In this document: positions 45,701 through 58,200 of the stretch, one piece after another
Layout: every line of letters starts with the position of its first letter
Numbering within the stretch: the stretch's first letter is position 1
Assembly: GCA_965199055.1 (NCBI GenBank)
Contig: CBDAQR010000003.1
Location: 1,054,001 to 1,118,000 of the forward strand
Direction of reading: 5' to 3'
Length of the DNA stretch: 64,000 nt
Source: CBDAQR01 sp965199055
Lineage (GTDB): Bacteria; Pseudomonadota; Gammaproteobacteria; Pseudomonadales; Halieaceae
Notes under the pieces: model-generated
The model's input: the letters and a program-made list of their open reading frames with translations, nothing else
Database searches by the model: none
Told to the model about the DNA's origin: nothing
Position numbers and translations under genes: made by a program

Positions 45701-48700
45701 TAGTTGCCCGTGGCCGTCAACTTCACACTAGTCCCCGAGGGACCAATTACGCCGGCAGGCGTGATCTGAATACTCTCTAGCACGGCTCCGGTTACATTCA
45801 CCGTTGCCTGACCATTCAGCTCTCCAACCGTCGCAAAAACGGTAGTGCTACCCGCAGCAATACCTGTTACCAATCCTTTCGGCGCGGTGTTGTCGACGGT
45901 GGCAACCCCGGCATCGGAAATAATCCAGTCTGCCTCATCATTAAGGTTGGTCGAGCTTCCATCAGTGTAAAAGCCCGTCGCGTTCACCAAGACGCTCGCA
46001 CCGGCGGGCGTATCGACCGGGTTGGGCGACAGCACAATACTTTCAAGCTCATTGTCGATGGTCGTCGCTGTCGCGAGGCCTTCAACGCCATCTAGCGTCG
46101 CAGTGAGAACAGCGACGTTGTCACCAGGGTCACCTACATTATTAAAGCTAAGCAATCCGCCCGGTGATACGGTCGCAATAAAGCCGCTGCTCGAGGCCCA
46201 ATCAACATCATTCGTGATATCGACGCCCTGCTCACCATTGGTGTCCGAATAGAAGCCCGTCACTTCCAGCTGCTTGGTGGTACCGGCCACACCCACGTTC
46301 ACTGATGGCGAAATCTCGATGCGTTCGAGTACCGCCTCAGTAACCGTAAGAACCGTGTCATCGAATAAGCCTTCGAAGTCGGCCCGGATAGTCGTCTGGC
46401 CAGTTGCAAGCGTGGTCGCGAGACCCTCTTCATTGATACCTGCTACTAGCGTGTTAGAGCTCGTCCAGACAACTTCCTCCGTCAGATTTTGGGTACCGAT
46501 ATCTAACAGTTCACTGATCAAGGGACTGGAGGTGCCATCGGAGTAATAGCCGATCGCTTCAAATTGTTGCGCGGTACCCAGTGGCACAGAGGGATCATTC
46601 GGCTGCACCACGATCTGCACCAACTCTGCCTCGGTGACTGTGACATCAATGGTTCGAACTACGCCCTGGAAGTCAGCAGAAATTGTAGTGACACCTTCGG
46701 CTATCAGCTGGGTAAATCCAGCCAGATTGCCTGCGGCGATAACCGTCGCAATATCCCGGTTAGCGGAGGTCCAAACAGATTGCTCTGTCACCTGTTCCGA
46801 CTGGCCATTGTTGTAGAACGCGGTGGCTTGTAGCTGCACCCGTGTACCCGCCGGGTCGTCGATCACTCCGGGCTCAATTTGAATGTCGATTACGGTCGCC
46901 GCAACGACATTAATCGGCGCAAATCCTCTCTCACCACCAAAGTCGGCCCTGATACCCGCCGGCTCTGGATCGGCATTGACCGTATAAACCAGACCCTGCT
47001 GGTCGGGCACGGCGACCAGCGGCCGATCGGACGACCAGGTAGCCTCGTCGGTAATGTCAACGACATCGCCATTGCTATAGGTCGCCAGTGCCGTGAACTG
47101 TACCTGGAACAATTCCGGGTAGCTCTCGTCATAAGGCTCCAGGAAGATGTCGACCACGATGGGATCGGTGACGGTTACATCACTAGTGTCGACCAGACCA
47201 TCGAGGCGCGCAGATACCGTCGCGACACCCGGCTCCTTCAAGAAGGCGACAACGGGATCAGTATGATCGGGGTCGTCGACCTTGATCTCTACACTGTCGA
47301 TATTGGTAGAGTTCCAATTCACTTCCTCGGTAATATCCTGTTCCTCACCGTCGCTATAGATACCACGCGCAGTGAAGGGCTTGGTCGTGCCTGAAGGTCC
47401 GGTCCACTGTGGCGGGTCAATCACGATCTCCACCAGCTCCGCTTCGATAACACGATGCAGCGCACTGCCGGTAACCCCATCGTGAGTAGCGCTGATTGTG
47501 ACGAGGCCTGGGGCCAGCCCAGTAGCGATTCCAGCATCCGTGATAATCGAGACTGCGCTATCCGAGCTACTCCACTGCGCCTCATCGGTGAGCGTAGCGG
47601 TACTGCCGTCGCTATAGAAACCGGTCGCCACGTACTCTGCTTCCAGGCCGACTCCCATGCGATGGATATCCGGGCTGACATCAATCGATAGCAGTTCCGC
47701 TGCCTGGGTGGTGACGGGAATGGTATTGGACAAGCCACCGAACTTGGCTTCAAACGTCGTCTGCCCCGGTTCGCCCAGCTGGTAACTACCGATTCGGCTG
47801 CCGTCCCCAGCAGTCACCGAGGCGATATTTGGATCAGCGCTGGACCATGTCGCGCTACCGGTTACGTTCTCCACCGTATTGTCGCTGTAACGCGCTACAA
47901 CAACGATCGGCCCTTCCGTGCCCGAAGGATCGATGACAAAGGGCGGGAGGATTTGCAGGTCAGTGACAATTTTGCCGCTGACGGTGAGGCTGGTTTCCTC
48001 ATCAATGCCATCCAATGCTGCACTAATGGAGGTCTCGCCAAGCGCAATACCATCGGCACGACCGCTAGTGGTGATGGTGGCCACACCGGAATCACTGCTG
48101 CGCCAGGTGACATCATTGGTGATGTCGGCGCTGCTGCCGTCGGAGTAGAAACCGGTAGCCGCATACTGCTGGCTCTCACCCAGGGCCATGTCCCTATCGT
48201 CCGGTTCGATATCGATAGACTGTAGAATCACGCCTGCCACGGTCACTGGGGTGAACACTGGATCGAGTGACTGGTAGGTAGCCTGGATCTCTGCGGTGCC
48301 GTCGGCCAGCAAGGATAACGTGCCCGCGCCTGCACCTGTCGGCACAACCTCAACAATATCTGGAGCAGACGAAGCCCAGCTGCTGGCCTCAGTGACATCT
48401 TCGCGGGTACCGTCGGTGAACACCGCGGTAGCAGTCAGCTGCACCGTGGTGCCAATTGGGCCCTCGACCGCCGGCGGTCTTACTTCGATGAACTGCGCTT
48501 CGGCATCGGTGACGTTAAGCGACGCTGCACCGCTAACGCTGTCCTGCGTCGCCGTGATGGTGACAGCGCCTGCCGCATGGGTGAACGCCATACCGGTTTG
48601 ATCGATAGTGGCGCGCTCGGTGTTACTGGAGCGCCAGCTAACGCTGGTCGTGATATCGGGGCGGCTGCCGTCGCTATAAACGCCCACCGCCTGGTACTGA

Positions 48701-49225
48701 ACGTTAATGCCGACCGGAGCGCCGGTGTCAGCCGGCTCAACCAGAATGCCTTCGAGCACGGCCCCCGTAACATTGACGACGATGGATTCGCTGTCACCGC
48801 CGAAGCTGGCTCTAACACTTGTGCTACCAATCGATTTGCTGGACACCAGCCCTTTTCGTCCAGGCACATTGGAAACGCTGGCAATCGTGGGCTCCGCCGA
48901 TGTCCAGGTCGCACCGTTGGTAACGATCTCACTGCTGCCATCACTGTAGAAGGCAGTCAGTGTCAGTTGCTCAGAGGTACCCAGCGGCAGTTCCAGTGCG
49001 CCGGGTTCAATTTGCAGGTCGATCACCTCGGCATCCGTGACGGTGATACGCGACTTCGCTTCCGCGCTGCCGACCGCAGCAATAATGTCGGCGACGCCGC
49101 TGACAAAGGTACGGACTAATCCATCGCCATCTACCGTGGCGACCGACGTATTCTGGCTAGTCCAGCTGGCCTCACTGGTAACGTCCACGGCAGTGCCGTC
49201 GCTGTAATACCCCCATGCCGTGAGA
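42799..49225 (-). CDS. Giant bacterial Ig-like repeat protein, C-terminal part (after frameshift)
   Basis: About 2,140 codons that continue, in another frame, the giant gene to the right. They consist of bacterial Ig-like (BIg2-type) domains of 80-95 residues with the recurring core YSDGS-x2-DVT ... W-x-SSD-x2-VA-V ... G-x-AT-x5-G-x-T-x-I-A. The last part (before about 43.9 kb) is different: longer, highly charged domains with paired cysteines (CEYNKKDYELQQM, DNCGVSTI), a run of nine glycines at 43,115-43,141 and a final Ig-like domain ending VTVIVEN-like (TATVIVEN). No LPxTG, autotransporter or type I secretion signal was recognised at the C-terminus. A separate start is not supported: the first in-frame GTG lies inside a domain and has no ribosome binding site. 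Confidence 0.85.
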
Positions 49226-52200
49226 CGCTGGCTGCACCTCGATACGATCTAATGTTGCCGGTGTGACGGCTACCGGTATGGAGACACTGTCGCTACCGAA
49301 GAAGGCCTCCACCGCAACGCCACCGACAGCGTTCAATGACAGCAAGCCGCGGGCGTCGCCCTCGGTAGACACGCTCGCGACCAGCGGATCGGTGCTGGCC
49401 CAGGTCGCCTGATTGGTAACATCTGCGTCGGTGTCGTCACTGTAATAGGCAATCAGCTGCAATTGCGTAGCCGTGCCCGCCGGTCCGACCACGGCGCCCG
49501 GCACAATCTGCAAGTCTTCGATGACCGCGGCGGTAACCGTGAGATTGGTGGAACCCTGTATGTCGGGCAGCTCCGCGCGCAGCCCAGAGGTCGGGCCAAG
49601 ATAGAGCGCAGTCACGATAGTGTCGCCGGTGGCAACGGCATGGGCCAGGCCGCCAGGCGCAATCGTGGCGACAGCGGTGTTGTCCGTGGACCACTCGACT
49701 TCGTCGGTAATATCGGCAGAGCTGTCATCGCTATAGAGGCCAGTCGCTGTGTACTGGATATCCGTACCAGCCGCCACAGAGGCAGCATCAGGCTCAACGA
49801 CAATCTCCCGCAACTCAGCCGCCGTCACGGTCATCAGTGCGCTGGTGGAAAGCCCCTGGTAGGTCGCGCTGATATCGGAACTACCCTCTCCCACAAACGT
49901 AGTCGTGCCGCCAATGAGCCCACCCGGCACCACCGCAGCAACGGTGGGACGCGCTGAGACCCAGAGTACGCCATCGGCAACCGGTCTTTGAGAGCCATCG
50001 CTGAAGGTCACCTGCAGCGTCAACTTATGTACCGTACCCTTAGGTGCTGTGATGTCACCCGGCAGAATCTGCAGGTCGGTCGCAATCGCGTCGGTAACGG
50101 TGAGCGTTGCCACCGCAGTCTGATCCTCCAGGGTTGCGCTGATGTCAGCCGTGCCCGCCGTGATGCCGCTGGCAAGACCTGCGGTATCTACCTGAGCTAT
50201 CGCTGGCGCACTGCTCTGCCAGCTCACCTGGCTAGTCACATCACTGGAGGTGGTATCGGTATAGAACGCCGTCGCCGAGAACTGCTGTGTAAGCCCAACT
50301 GGCACCTCAACACTGACTGGCTCGACAACAAGGTCGACGAGTTCCGCCGCCGTCGTGGTCGCCAGCACTGTATTGCTCACGCCCTCGAATGTGGCGGTGA
50401 TATTGGCGCTGCCAGGGCTGACGAAATCGACATGCCCGGCATCATCTGCGGTGCTGCCGACCAGCACGAACTCAGGCGCATCAGTGATCCAGTTGGCCTG
50501 CGCAGTGACCAGACTCACACTGCCATCGGTGTAATTTGCTACTAACCGCATTTGCGCTTCTGTGCCAGCGGGGCCTTCAACCGGTCCAGGCAGTATCGTT
50601 ACCGAATCAACTACCGCCGAGGTGACTTGCAAGGTGACAGAGGCACTGGTCTCGTCGGCGGAGGCACGACTATTTGCGTTAATCCCTTTATAGGTTGCCG
50701 TTATCAGGGCGCTACCGGCCTCGAAGGTGCGTGCCACACCATCGCTGCCGATCAGCGCAACCACAGTATCGCTGCTATCCCAGAAAACTTCGTCGGTCAG
50801 ATCCTGTACGTCACCATCGGTATAGGTGCCGGTCGCGGTGTAGGCTAATTCAATTCCGGCGGCGACGACGGCGTCATCTGGAGTGACTACCAATGAAACC
50901 AGCTCGGCAGCCGTTCCCGTGATGTCTGATTGCGCCACCAGACCATCAAAGGTCGCAGTGACGGTCGTCGAACCGACGCCGACAATCTGAGCATAGCCCG
51001 CCTTCTCAGCACTGGGGGCTACGACAACCACCAGCGGGTCATTCGACACCCAGGTCGCCTCACTGGTCACTTCTGCGCGAGAGTTATCGCTGTAGTTGGC
51101 AAACAGCGTCAGCTGACCTTCTGTTCCCACGGGCGCGGTCGTGGCCGCCGGGAATATTTCCACCGAAATCGGGACAGCCGCGGTCACTTCCTGAGCAGTG
51201 CCATCCGTGTAGTATCCGATGGCCTTGTATTGCTGTTGTAAACCGGAAGCAAGGGTTACAAAGTGCGGGGTTACCACCAGACGCTCCAACGCAGCCTCGG
51301 TGACCGTGGCCTCCACGGCGTCGGACAAGCCGTCAAACACTGCCGTAATGGTCGCTACGCCTGGGCTATTAAGATCGACCGTACCGGCGCCAGCGCCAGT
51401 GTGTACCACGCTGGCTATGGTATTGCTGCCGCTGCTCCAGCTGGCCAGCTCGGTAACATCAACGATGCTGCTGTCGCTGTAGGTCGCCTCGAGTGTCAAG
51501 TAATCCTGCGTGCCTGCGGCGCCCTCGATCGGGCCAGGCAATATCTGCACCGACATTACCTCAGCGGGCGTCACCGTAAGCTTAGTTGCGGCACTGAGCG
51601 GGTCATTTGCGCGGGAGAAACCGTTAATGCCGGTGTAAGTCGCAGAGATTTCCGTCACGCCTTCGCTGAGCGTAGTGGCGATGCCATTCGCGCCTATCGT
51701 GGCGACAACATCATCACTACTACCCCAGCTCACTTCGGCGGTGAGATCATCTGAGCTGCCGTCGGTATAGATACCGGTCGCGGTGTAAGACACCTGTACG
51801 CCCGCCACAACGACCTCGTCGACCGGCGAGATCTCCAGCTGGCGCAGCTCCGCAGCAGTCACGGTCACCGCAGCCGTCGCCGTCTCTCCGTCGAGGCTCA
51901 CATTAATATTGGTTGCGCCCACGCCACGCAGCGCGGTCGCTCCACCCAGCAGACCGGTGGGCCCGACGGCGGCAATGCTATTGTCATCCGACGTCCAGGT
52001 GGCCTCGCGGCTGACGTCACGCTGGCTTCCATCACTGAAGTCGGCCAGCGCCTGCAGACGCGTCGCCGTGCCCGCCGGGCCTTCATAAGACGCTGGCAGA
52101 ATTTGCAGTGAGGTGATCACCGCATCGGTGACCGTTAACACACCCTGGTCAGTCTGGTTCTCGTAGATGGCTGCAATTTCGGACGTACCGACGCCCAGGG

Positions 52201-55200
52201 CCGCTGCCAGGCCCATCTCGTCGACACTACCCACAGCGGGGTCGGACGATACCCAGGACGCCTGGCCTGTTACATCTTCGCTAGTGCCATCGCTATAGAA
52301 GGCAATCGCCTCGAACTGCTGGGTGCCACCGACAGGAAGCTCCGCGGAGATAGGCTGCACTTCAATGCGTTCAAGCGTCGCTGGAGTTACGGTGACCGAT
52401 ACAGAGTTATCGAGACCCTCGAACATGGCCGTCAGCGTCGTGCTGCCCTGACCCCTGAGCGTCACATTCCCGGCCCCCGCACCGGTCGCCGTGACCGTGG
52501 CTACGTTGCTGTCACCCGTGATCCAGCTTGCCTGTTCCGTGACATCCTCTGTCGTACCATCGCTGTAGCTGGCTTGCAGCAGACGCTGGTGCTCGGTGCC
52601 GATGGGTCCTTCGACCGGCCCGGGCAGTATGACGACACTCTCTGCAATCGCCGCGGTAACTGTAAGACTGGTAGACGCCACTGCGGAGGACTGCAGAATA
52701 CCCGTGCGGCCACCCAGCGGGATGTAACGCGCCTTGATCTCTGTAAGACCATCCGTGCGCGTGATTGCCAGGCCATCGTTACCGATGGAGGCCACCCGCA
52801 CATCGCTGCTGCTCCACAGCACCTCATCGGTCAGGTCCTTGTCGGTACCGTCACTGAAGTAGCCGTGTGCCGAATACTGGACCGTCTTACCTGCGGGTAC
52901 GCTGGCATCGAGCGGCCTGATCTCCAGCCGATCAATAATCGCCGATGTCACCTCGACCGGCACAGTGACGGTGCTCTCCTGGTACGTTGCGTCGATGGTG
53001 GTGGTTCCAACTGCAATCAGGCTGACGGTTCCGTCCTGAATTGAGCCGGTTCCAGTGGTGACCTCCGCGGTACTGAGGTCGTTAGAGACCCATAGCGTTT
53101 CCTGGGTTACGTTGCGCTCGTCACCATCACTGTAAGTAGCCAACAAGCGCAGCTTCACTGCAGTGCCTGCCGGCCCAACCGCTTCTCCCGGCAGCACACG
53201 TAGGCTAATCAGTTCGGCATCGGTGACGTTCAACGTGCCGGAGGCCGATTGAGCCTCGAAGCTCGCGATGATGCTTGCCGTGCCGACAACCTGCGCAGTC
53301 GCCAGACCATTACTGTCCACGGTGGCCGTGTTGTCGTCCGAGCTGGTCCATGTGGCGGTAGCGGTCACATCCTCGGAGTGGCCATCACTGTAGCTAGCGG
53401 TCGCGGTGAACTGCTGTCGCGTGCCTTCGGCAGCAGACGCATCCAGCGGACTGATGGACAAACCGGTGAGCACGGCGGGTGTTACCGTCACTCCGACCTC
53501 GTCACTAAGACCGTCGAAGCTGGCGGTAATGGAGGTTACACCCTCCTGGTTAAGCGATACCGTGCCTGCTTTCTGACCTGTGGGCACAACGCTCGCAATG
53601 GTGACGCTGCCGCTGGACCAGGTTGCAATAGCTGTTACATCGCGCTGGTTGCCGTCGCTATAGGTAGCTCTCAGCGTGAGGGCATCGGTAGTGCCTGCGG
53701 GGCCACTAATTGGCCCAGGTAGAATTTCGACGCCTTCGAGCGCAGCGGCTGTGACCGTCAGGCTGGTGGACGCACTGGTCTCCTTATCGAGACTCGCGCT
53801 GATCGACGTGACACCCGCCTGCAATGCATTGGCGAGCCCACTTTCACCGATCACCGCAACGGCCTCATCGCTAGACGACCAGACAACCTCGCCGGTGAGG
53901 TCCTGCTGGCTGAAGTCGGTGTAAATGCCCGTAGCGGTGTATTGCACGGGCACGCCAGCTGGGGTGCTGGCATCGGTAGGAGTAATAAGCAGCGTTCTCA
54001 GCACTGCTTCTGTGACTTTTACGCCGGCGGACGCAACGTTCCCCTCGTAGTTTGCCTCTATCGTGGTTTCGCCGACGCCGGTGAGCAACACATTGCCCGC
54101 TAGGCCGCCACGGGGCACGACCGCTGCAATGCGTTTGTCTGCGGAGCTCCAACTCGACTGCGTGGTAACGTCCACTTCATCGCCGTCACTGTAGAGCGCG
54201 AACATTCTCAGGAACTGTCGCGTACCCACCGCACCCATCAGCGTGCTGGGCTCAATGCGAACACTCACTAGGGCGGCCGCATTAACGTCGAGGCTGGCGG
54301 TTCCCACCAGACCCTGATAGTTGGCTGAAATCGTGGTCAGGCCTTCGCCTGTGCCACTGGCGTACCCGCCGCCATCGACCGTGGCCACGGCCGGATCGGC
54401 GCTGCTCCAGGACGACTCATTGGATACTATCGAGCTCGCACCATTGGAATAATAGGCCCAGGCCTCAAAATGCAGGCCCTGACCTACCGACACCGAACCG
54501 GTTGCCGGCAACACGACCACCTCGGTCAGCACGGCCGCTTCAACGACCACGGTCGCGGTCGCGGTAGATCCATCCAACTCCGCCGTGATGGTCGCGCTTC
54601 CTGCCGTGAGAAGGCTGACGAGCCCGGCACCCGCACCGGTTTCAGTTACCGTTGCGACAGCGCTGTTGTCACTGCTCCAGATCGCATCGTCGGTCGCAAA
54701 AGATACCGTGCCGTCGCTGTACTGGATGAATAAACGCAGCTGACGGGTTGTGCCCGCCGGACCCTGGACATTGCCCGGCAGTATGCGAATCGTGTCGATG
54801 ACCGCGGTCGTGGCTGTAAAGGGACTGCTGTCGCTCAGTGCGTTAAATCTGGCTGTAATGTCCGCGCTACCCTCGTCCAGCGCCGTAGCGAGCCCCAGCG
54901 GACTCACGCCCACGGTACCAGGGGCGCTGCTGATCCAGGCCGCCTGGGATGTCACATCGCTGGTGCTGCCATCGCTATAACCCGCTGTTGCGGTAAACTG
55001 CCGCGATTCTCCGACGGGGGCGGAGACCGACGAGGGCGACAGGGTCAATGTCTCCAGCTCAGCCTCGGTCACGCTGATCAGCGCATCTGCCGATTCGCCG
55101 TCAAATGATCCCGTTACCGAGGTCGTCCCGACCACCAGTAGGCTGACCAGACCCTTGTCGGGATCCTGATTGCTCACAGCCGCCACCTGGTCGTTTGCGC

Positions 55201-58200
55201 TGCTCCACTGGGCCTGGCTGGTGACATCACTGTCGTTGCCGTCGCTGTAGTAGGCAGTCAGCATCAATTGCTGCTGGGTACCGGCCGGTCCCTCGACGCT
55301 TGCGGGCATCACTTCGACGCGATCGAGCGTGGCCTGGGTTACGGTCAGGCTGGTAGATGCTGAGAAGGACTGTTGGAGAGCCCTGAGTCCGGCGGTGATA
55401 CCGAGATAGTTTGCCGTAATCGTCGTCACACCCGGCATCTCTGTGCGGGCCAGGCCATCGGGCTCGATCCTGGCAACCGCGAGCTCAGAACTTGACCAGC
55501 TCACCTCATCGGTAAGATCTTCACGACTGCCATCGGTATACACACCCGTGGCTGAATACTGCACATCGATGCCGCTAGCGACGCTGGCATCCAGTGGTTC
55601 GATCAACAACTCGTCGAGCACCGCCGCCGAAACAGTCACTGGAATCGTCGCCGTCTCACCCTGGTAAGTCGCAGCGACGGTCGTAAAACCCTCCGCAATG
55701 AGCGTGGTGAGTCCCGCATCCGTGCCATTCGGAATAACCGTCGCAGTGGAAAGATCGTTAGACAACCACACCGACTGGGTTGTCACATTTTCCTGGCTGT
55801 TATCACTGAAGGTCGCCCACAAAGCGAGCGCATGAGTGGTACCGGCGGGTGCATCGATAAGCGCGGGCGTAATCGCCAGGTTGACGAGCTCGGCTTCAGT
55901 AACCGTGAGCCCGGTGCTGGCGCTCTCACTATCAAAGGTGGCCGTGATTTGTGCGGCACCCGGCGCAACGCCGGTCGCAAAACCCGTGCTGTCGATACGA
56001 GCAATAGCGTCATCACCACTCTGCCATGCTGAGCTGGCGGTGACATTCTGGACGCTACCGTCACTGTAGCGGGCGGTCGCCGTATACTGCAGGCCATTAC
56101 CACTGGCCACACTGGCATTGGCCGGTGTCACCTCGAGACTGGTCAATTGTGCCGCCGTGACTGTCACAGCCACACTGTCGGATTGCTCCTGGAAGGAAGC
56201 CGATACTGTAGTGGTTCCCTGACTCAGCAGGGAAACGAGTCCGGCACTGGCATTTCCTGTTTCGACACTGGCTATACTGGCATCGGCGCTCAGCCAGCTG
56301 GCCTGGCCGGACACATCGGCGCTGCTGCCATCAGAGTAATAGGCCCAGAGGTTCAGCTGTTGTTTCGAGCCCGCGGGCCCTTCAATCGGACCCGGCAGTA
56401 TTGCGACATGGTCGAGCGTGGGCGCTACTACTGTCAGCGAAGTGCTGCCGCTAACGGGATCTTGCTGGGCTCGAACGTCACCGGTCGCCCCTATAAAGCT
56501 TGCGGAGATCTGCGTACCGCCTTCGGCGTTGGTCGTGGCGAATCCGGTCTGGTCGATAGTAGCAACCGCGCTGGCACTGCTGTCCCAGGTGACGCCCGTG
56601 GTCAGGTCCTGAGTCGAACCGTCTGTGTAAACACCGGTCGCCGTGTACTGAACGCCAACGCCCAGCGGAGTGACCGCGTCCTGTGGCGACACATCGATAC
56701 GTACCAATTGCGCAGCCGTGCCGACAATATCGAGCGTATCCGCCTGACCTTCAAAGCTGGCGTTGATAGTGGCCGGGCCGGTACCTACAACAATAAAGTC
56801 GCCGCCCTGCTCTCCCTGAGCCGTTATTGAAACAACAGCATCGTCGCTGCTGGTCCAGAGAGCTGATGTTGTCACGTCGGCGGCGCTGCCATCGCTATAG
56901 CTGGCCTGTGCGACCAATACTGTGGTTTCGAAGCCCAACGGCAAGTCCACGGGCTCAAGTAGCACCGGGAAGATAGTGAGGCCGATCAGCTGCGGCGCTG
57001 TCACCAGCAACCCACCACTCGCCTGCTGGCCCTCGTAGCTCGCGCTGATCGCCGTGCTACCGGCACCTACACCTGTCGCAAGACCTCCGTCAGACACGCT
57101 CGCTATGTCGGCGTCACCCGCACTCCACGCAGCGAGTGCCGTCACGTCAACTGAGGTCTGGTTTGAATAGTAAGCCGTCGCGGTGAACTGTTTAGTCAGA
57201 CCCACCGGCGTCGAGGCCAGCGCGGGCGTTACCCGGAAATCTGTCAGTACGGCCGCCGCAACCGTCACACCCACCACGTCGGACTGCCCCTGGAACTGGG
57301 CGGTTATTGTCGCACTGCCCTCAGCGAGCAGAGACACCAGGCCGGCAGTGGCTCCGGTCGGTTCAACTGTCGCGACGCCCTGGTTGTCGCTGGTCCAGGT
57401 CGCACCTGTGGTGACATCCTGTTTGCTGCCATCGGTATAGCTCGCCTCCAACAGCAGTTGCGCGGTTGTACCGGCAGGGCCGCTAACCGGACCGGGAAGG
57501 ATGGTAACGGACGCCAGCTGCGGCTCAGTCACGACCAGCGATACCGTCTCAGACAGATTGCTGTCCGAGCGCGTACCACTGCTGATACCAGCATAGGTGG
57601 CCGTAATATCGGTCGTCCCACTACTCACCGCTGTGGCGAGGCCACCGTCTGCGATGGTAGCGACGGTGCTAACCGAGCTCGACCAACTCACTTCATTGGT
57701 CAGGTTCTTGGTGCTCTGGTCGCTGTATATGCCGGTGGCCGTGTATTGCTGAGTCAATCCGGCGACGACCTCGGTACCATCGCCCGGTGATACCTCGAGG
57801 TCCAGCAACTGTGCGGCGCTAACGGTAACAGTAGCCGTCAAGGGTGCTTTGCCGGCGAACTGCACCGACACGGTGGTCTGGCCTTCGGCGAGTAGCGTCA
57901 CAACTCCCGTCGTATTCACGCTCGCAATGCTGTGATCCGCTGAAGACCAGGCGGAGGCGTTCGACACATCGAGCTGACTGCCGTTACTGAACGTGGCATA
58001 CAGCGTGAGCTTTTCGTTTGTACCCGCGGGCCCGCTGACCGCCGGGGGGACCAGCTGCAGTTGCTCGACCTGGGGCAGGGTGACCAGCAGTGCAGCATCA
58101 TCCTGCTGGCTCTCGAACTCGGCACTGATGGTAACCAGTCCCGGCGCGTGGCCGGTGGCCAGGCCGGAAGCATCAACGCTCGCAGTGTTCGAATCACTGC

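Noticed and set aside
42799..49188. Independent 2,129-residue gene
   Set aside because: Its first codon is an in-frame GTG inside a domain; the domain continues upstream as LTAWGYYSDG and the frame joins the larger gene at a frameshift.
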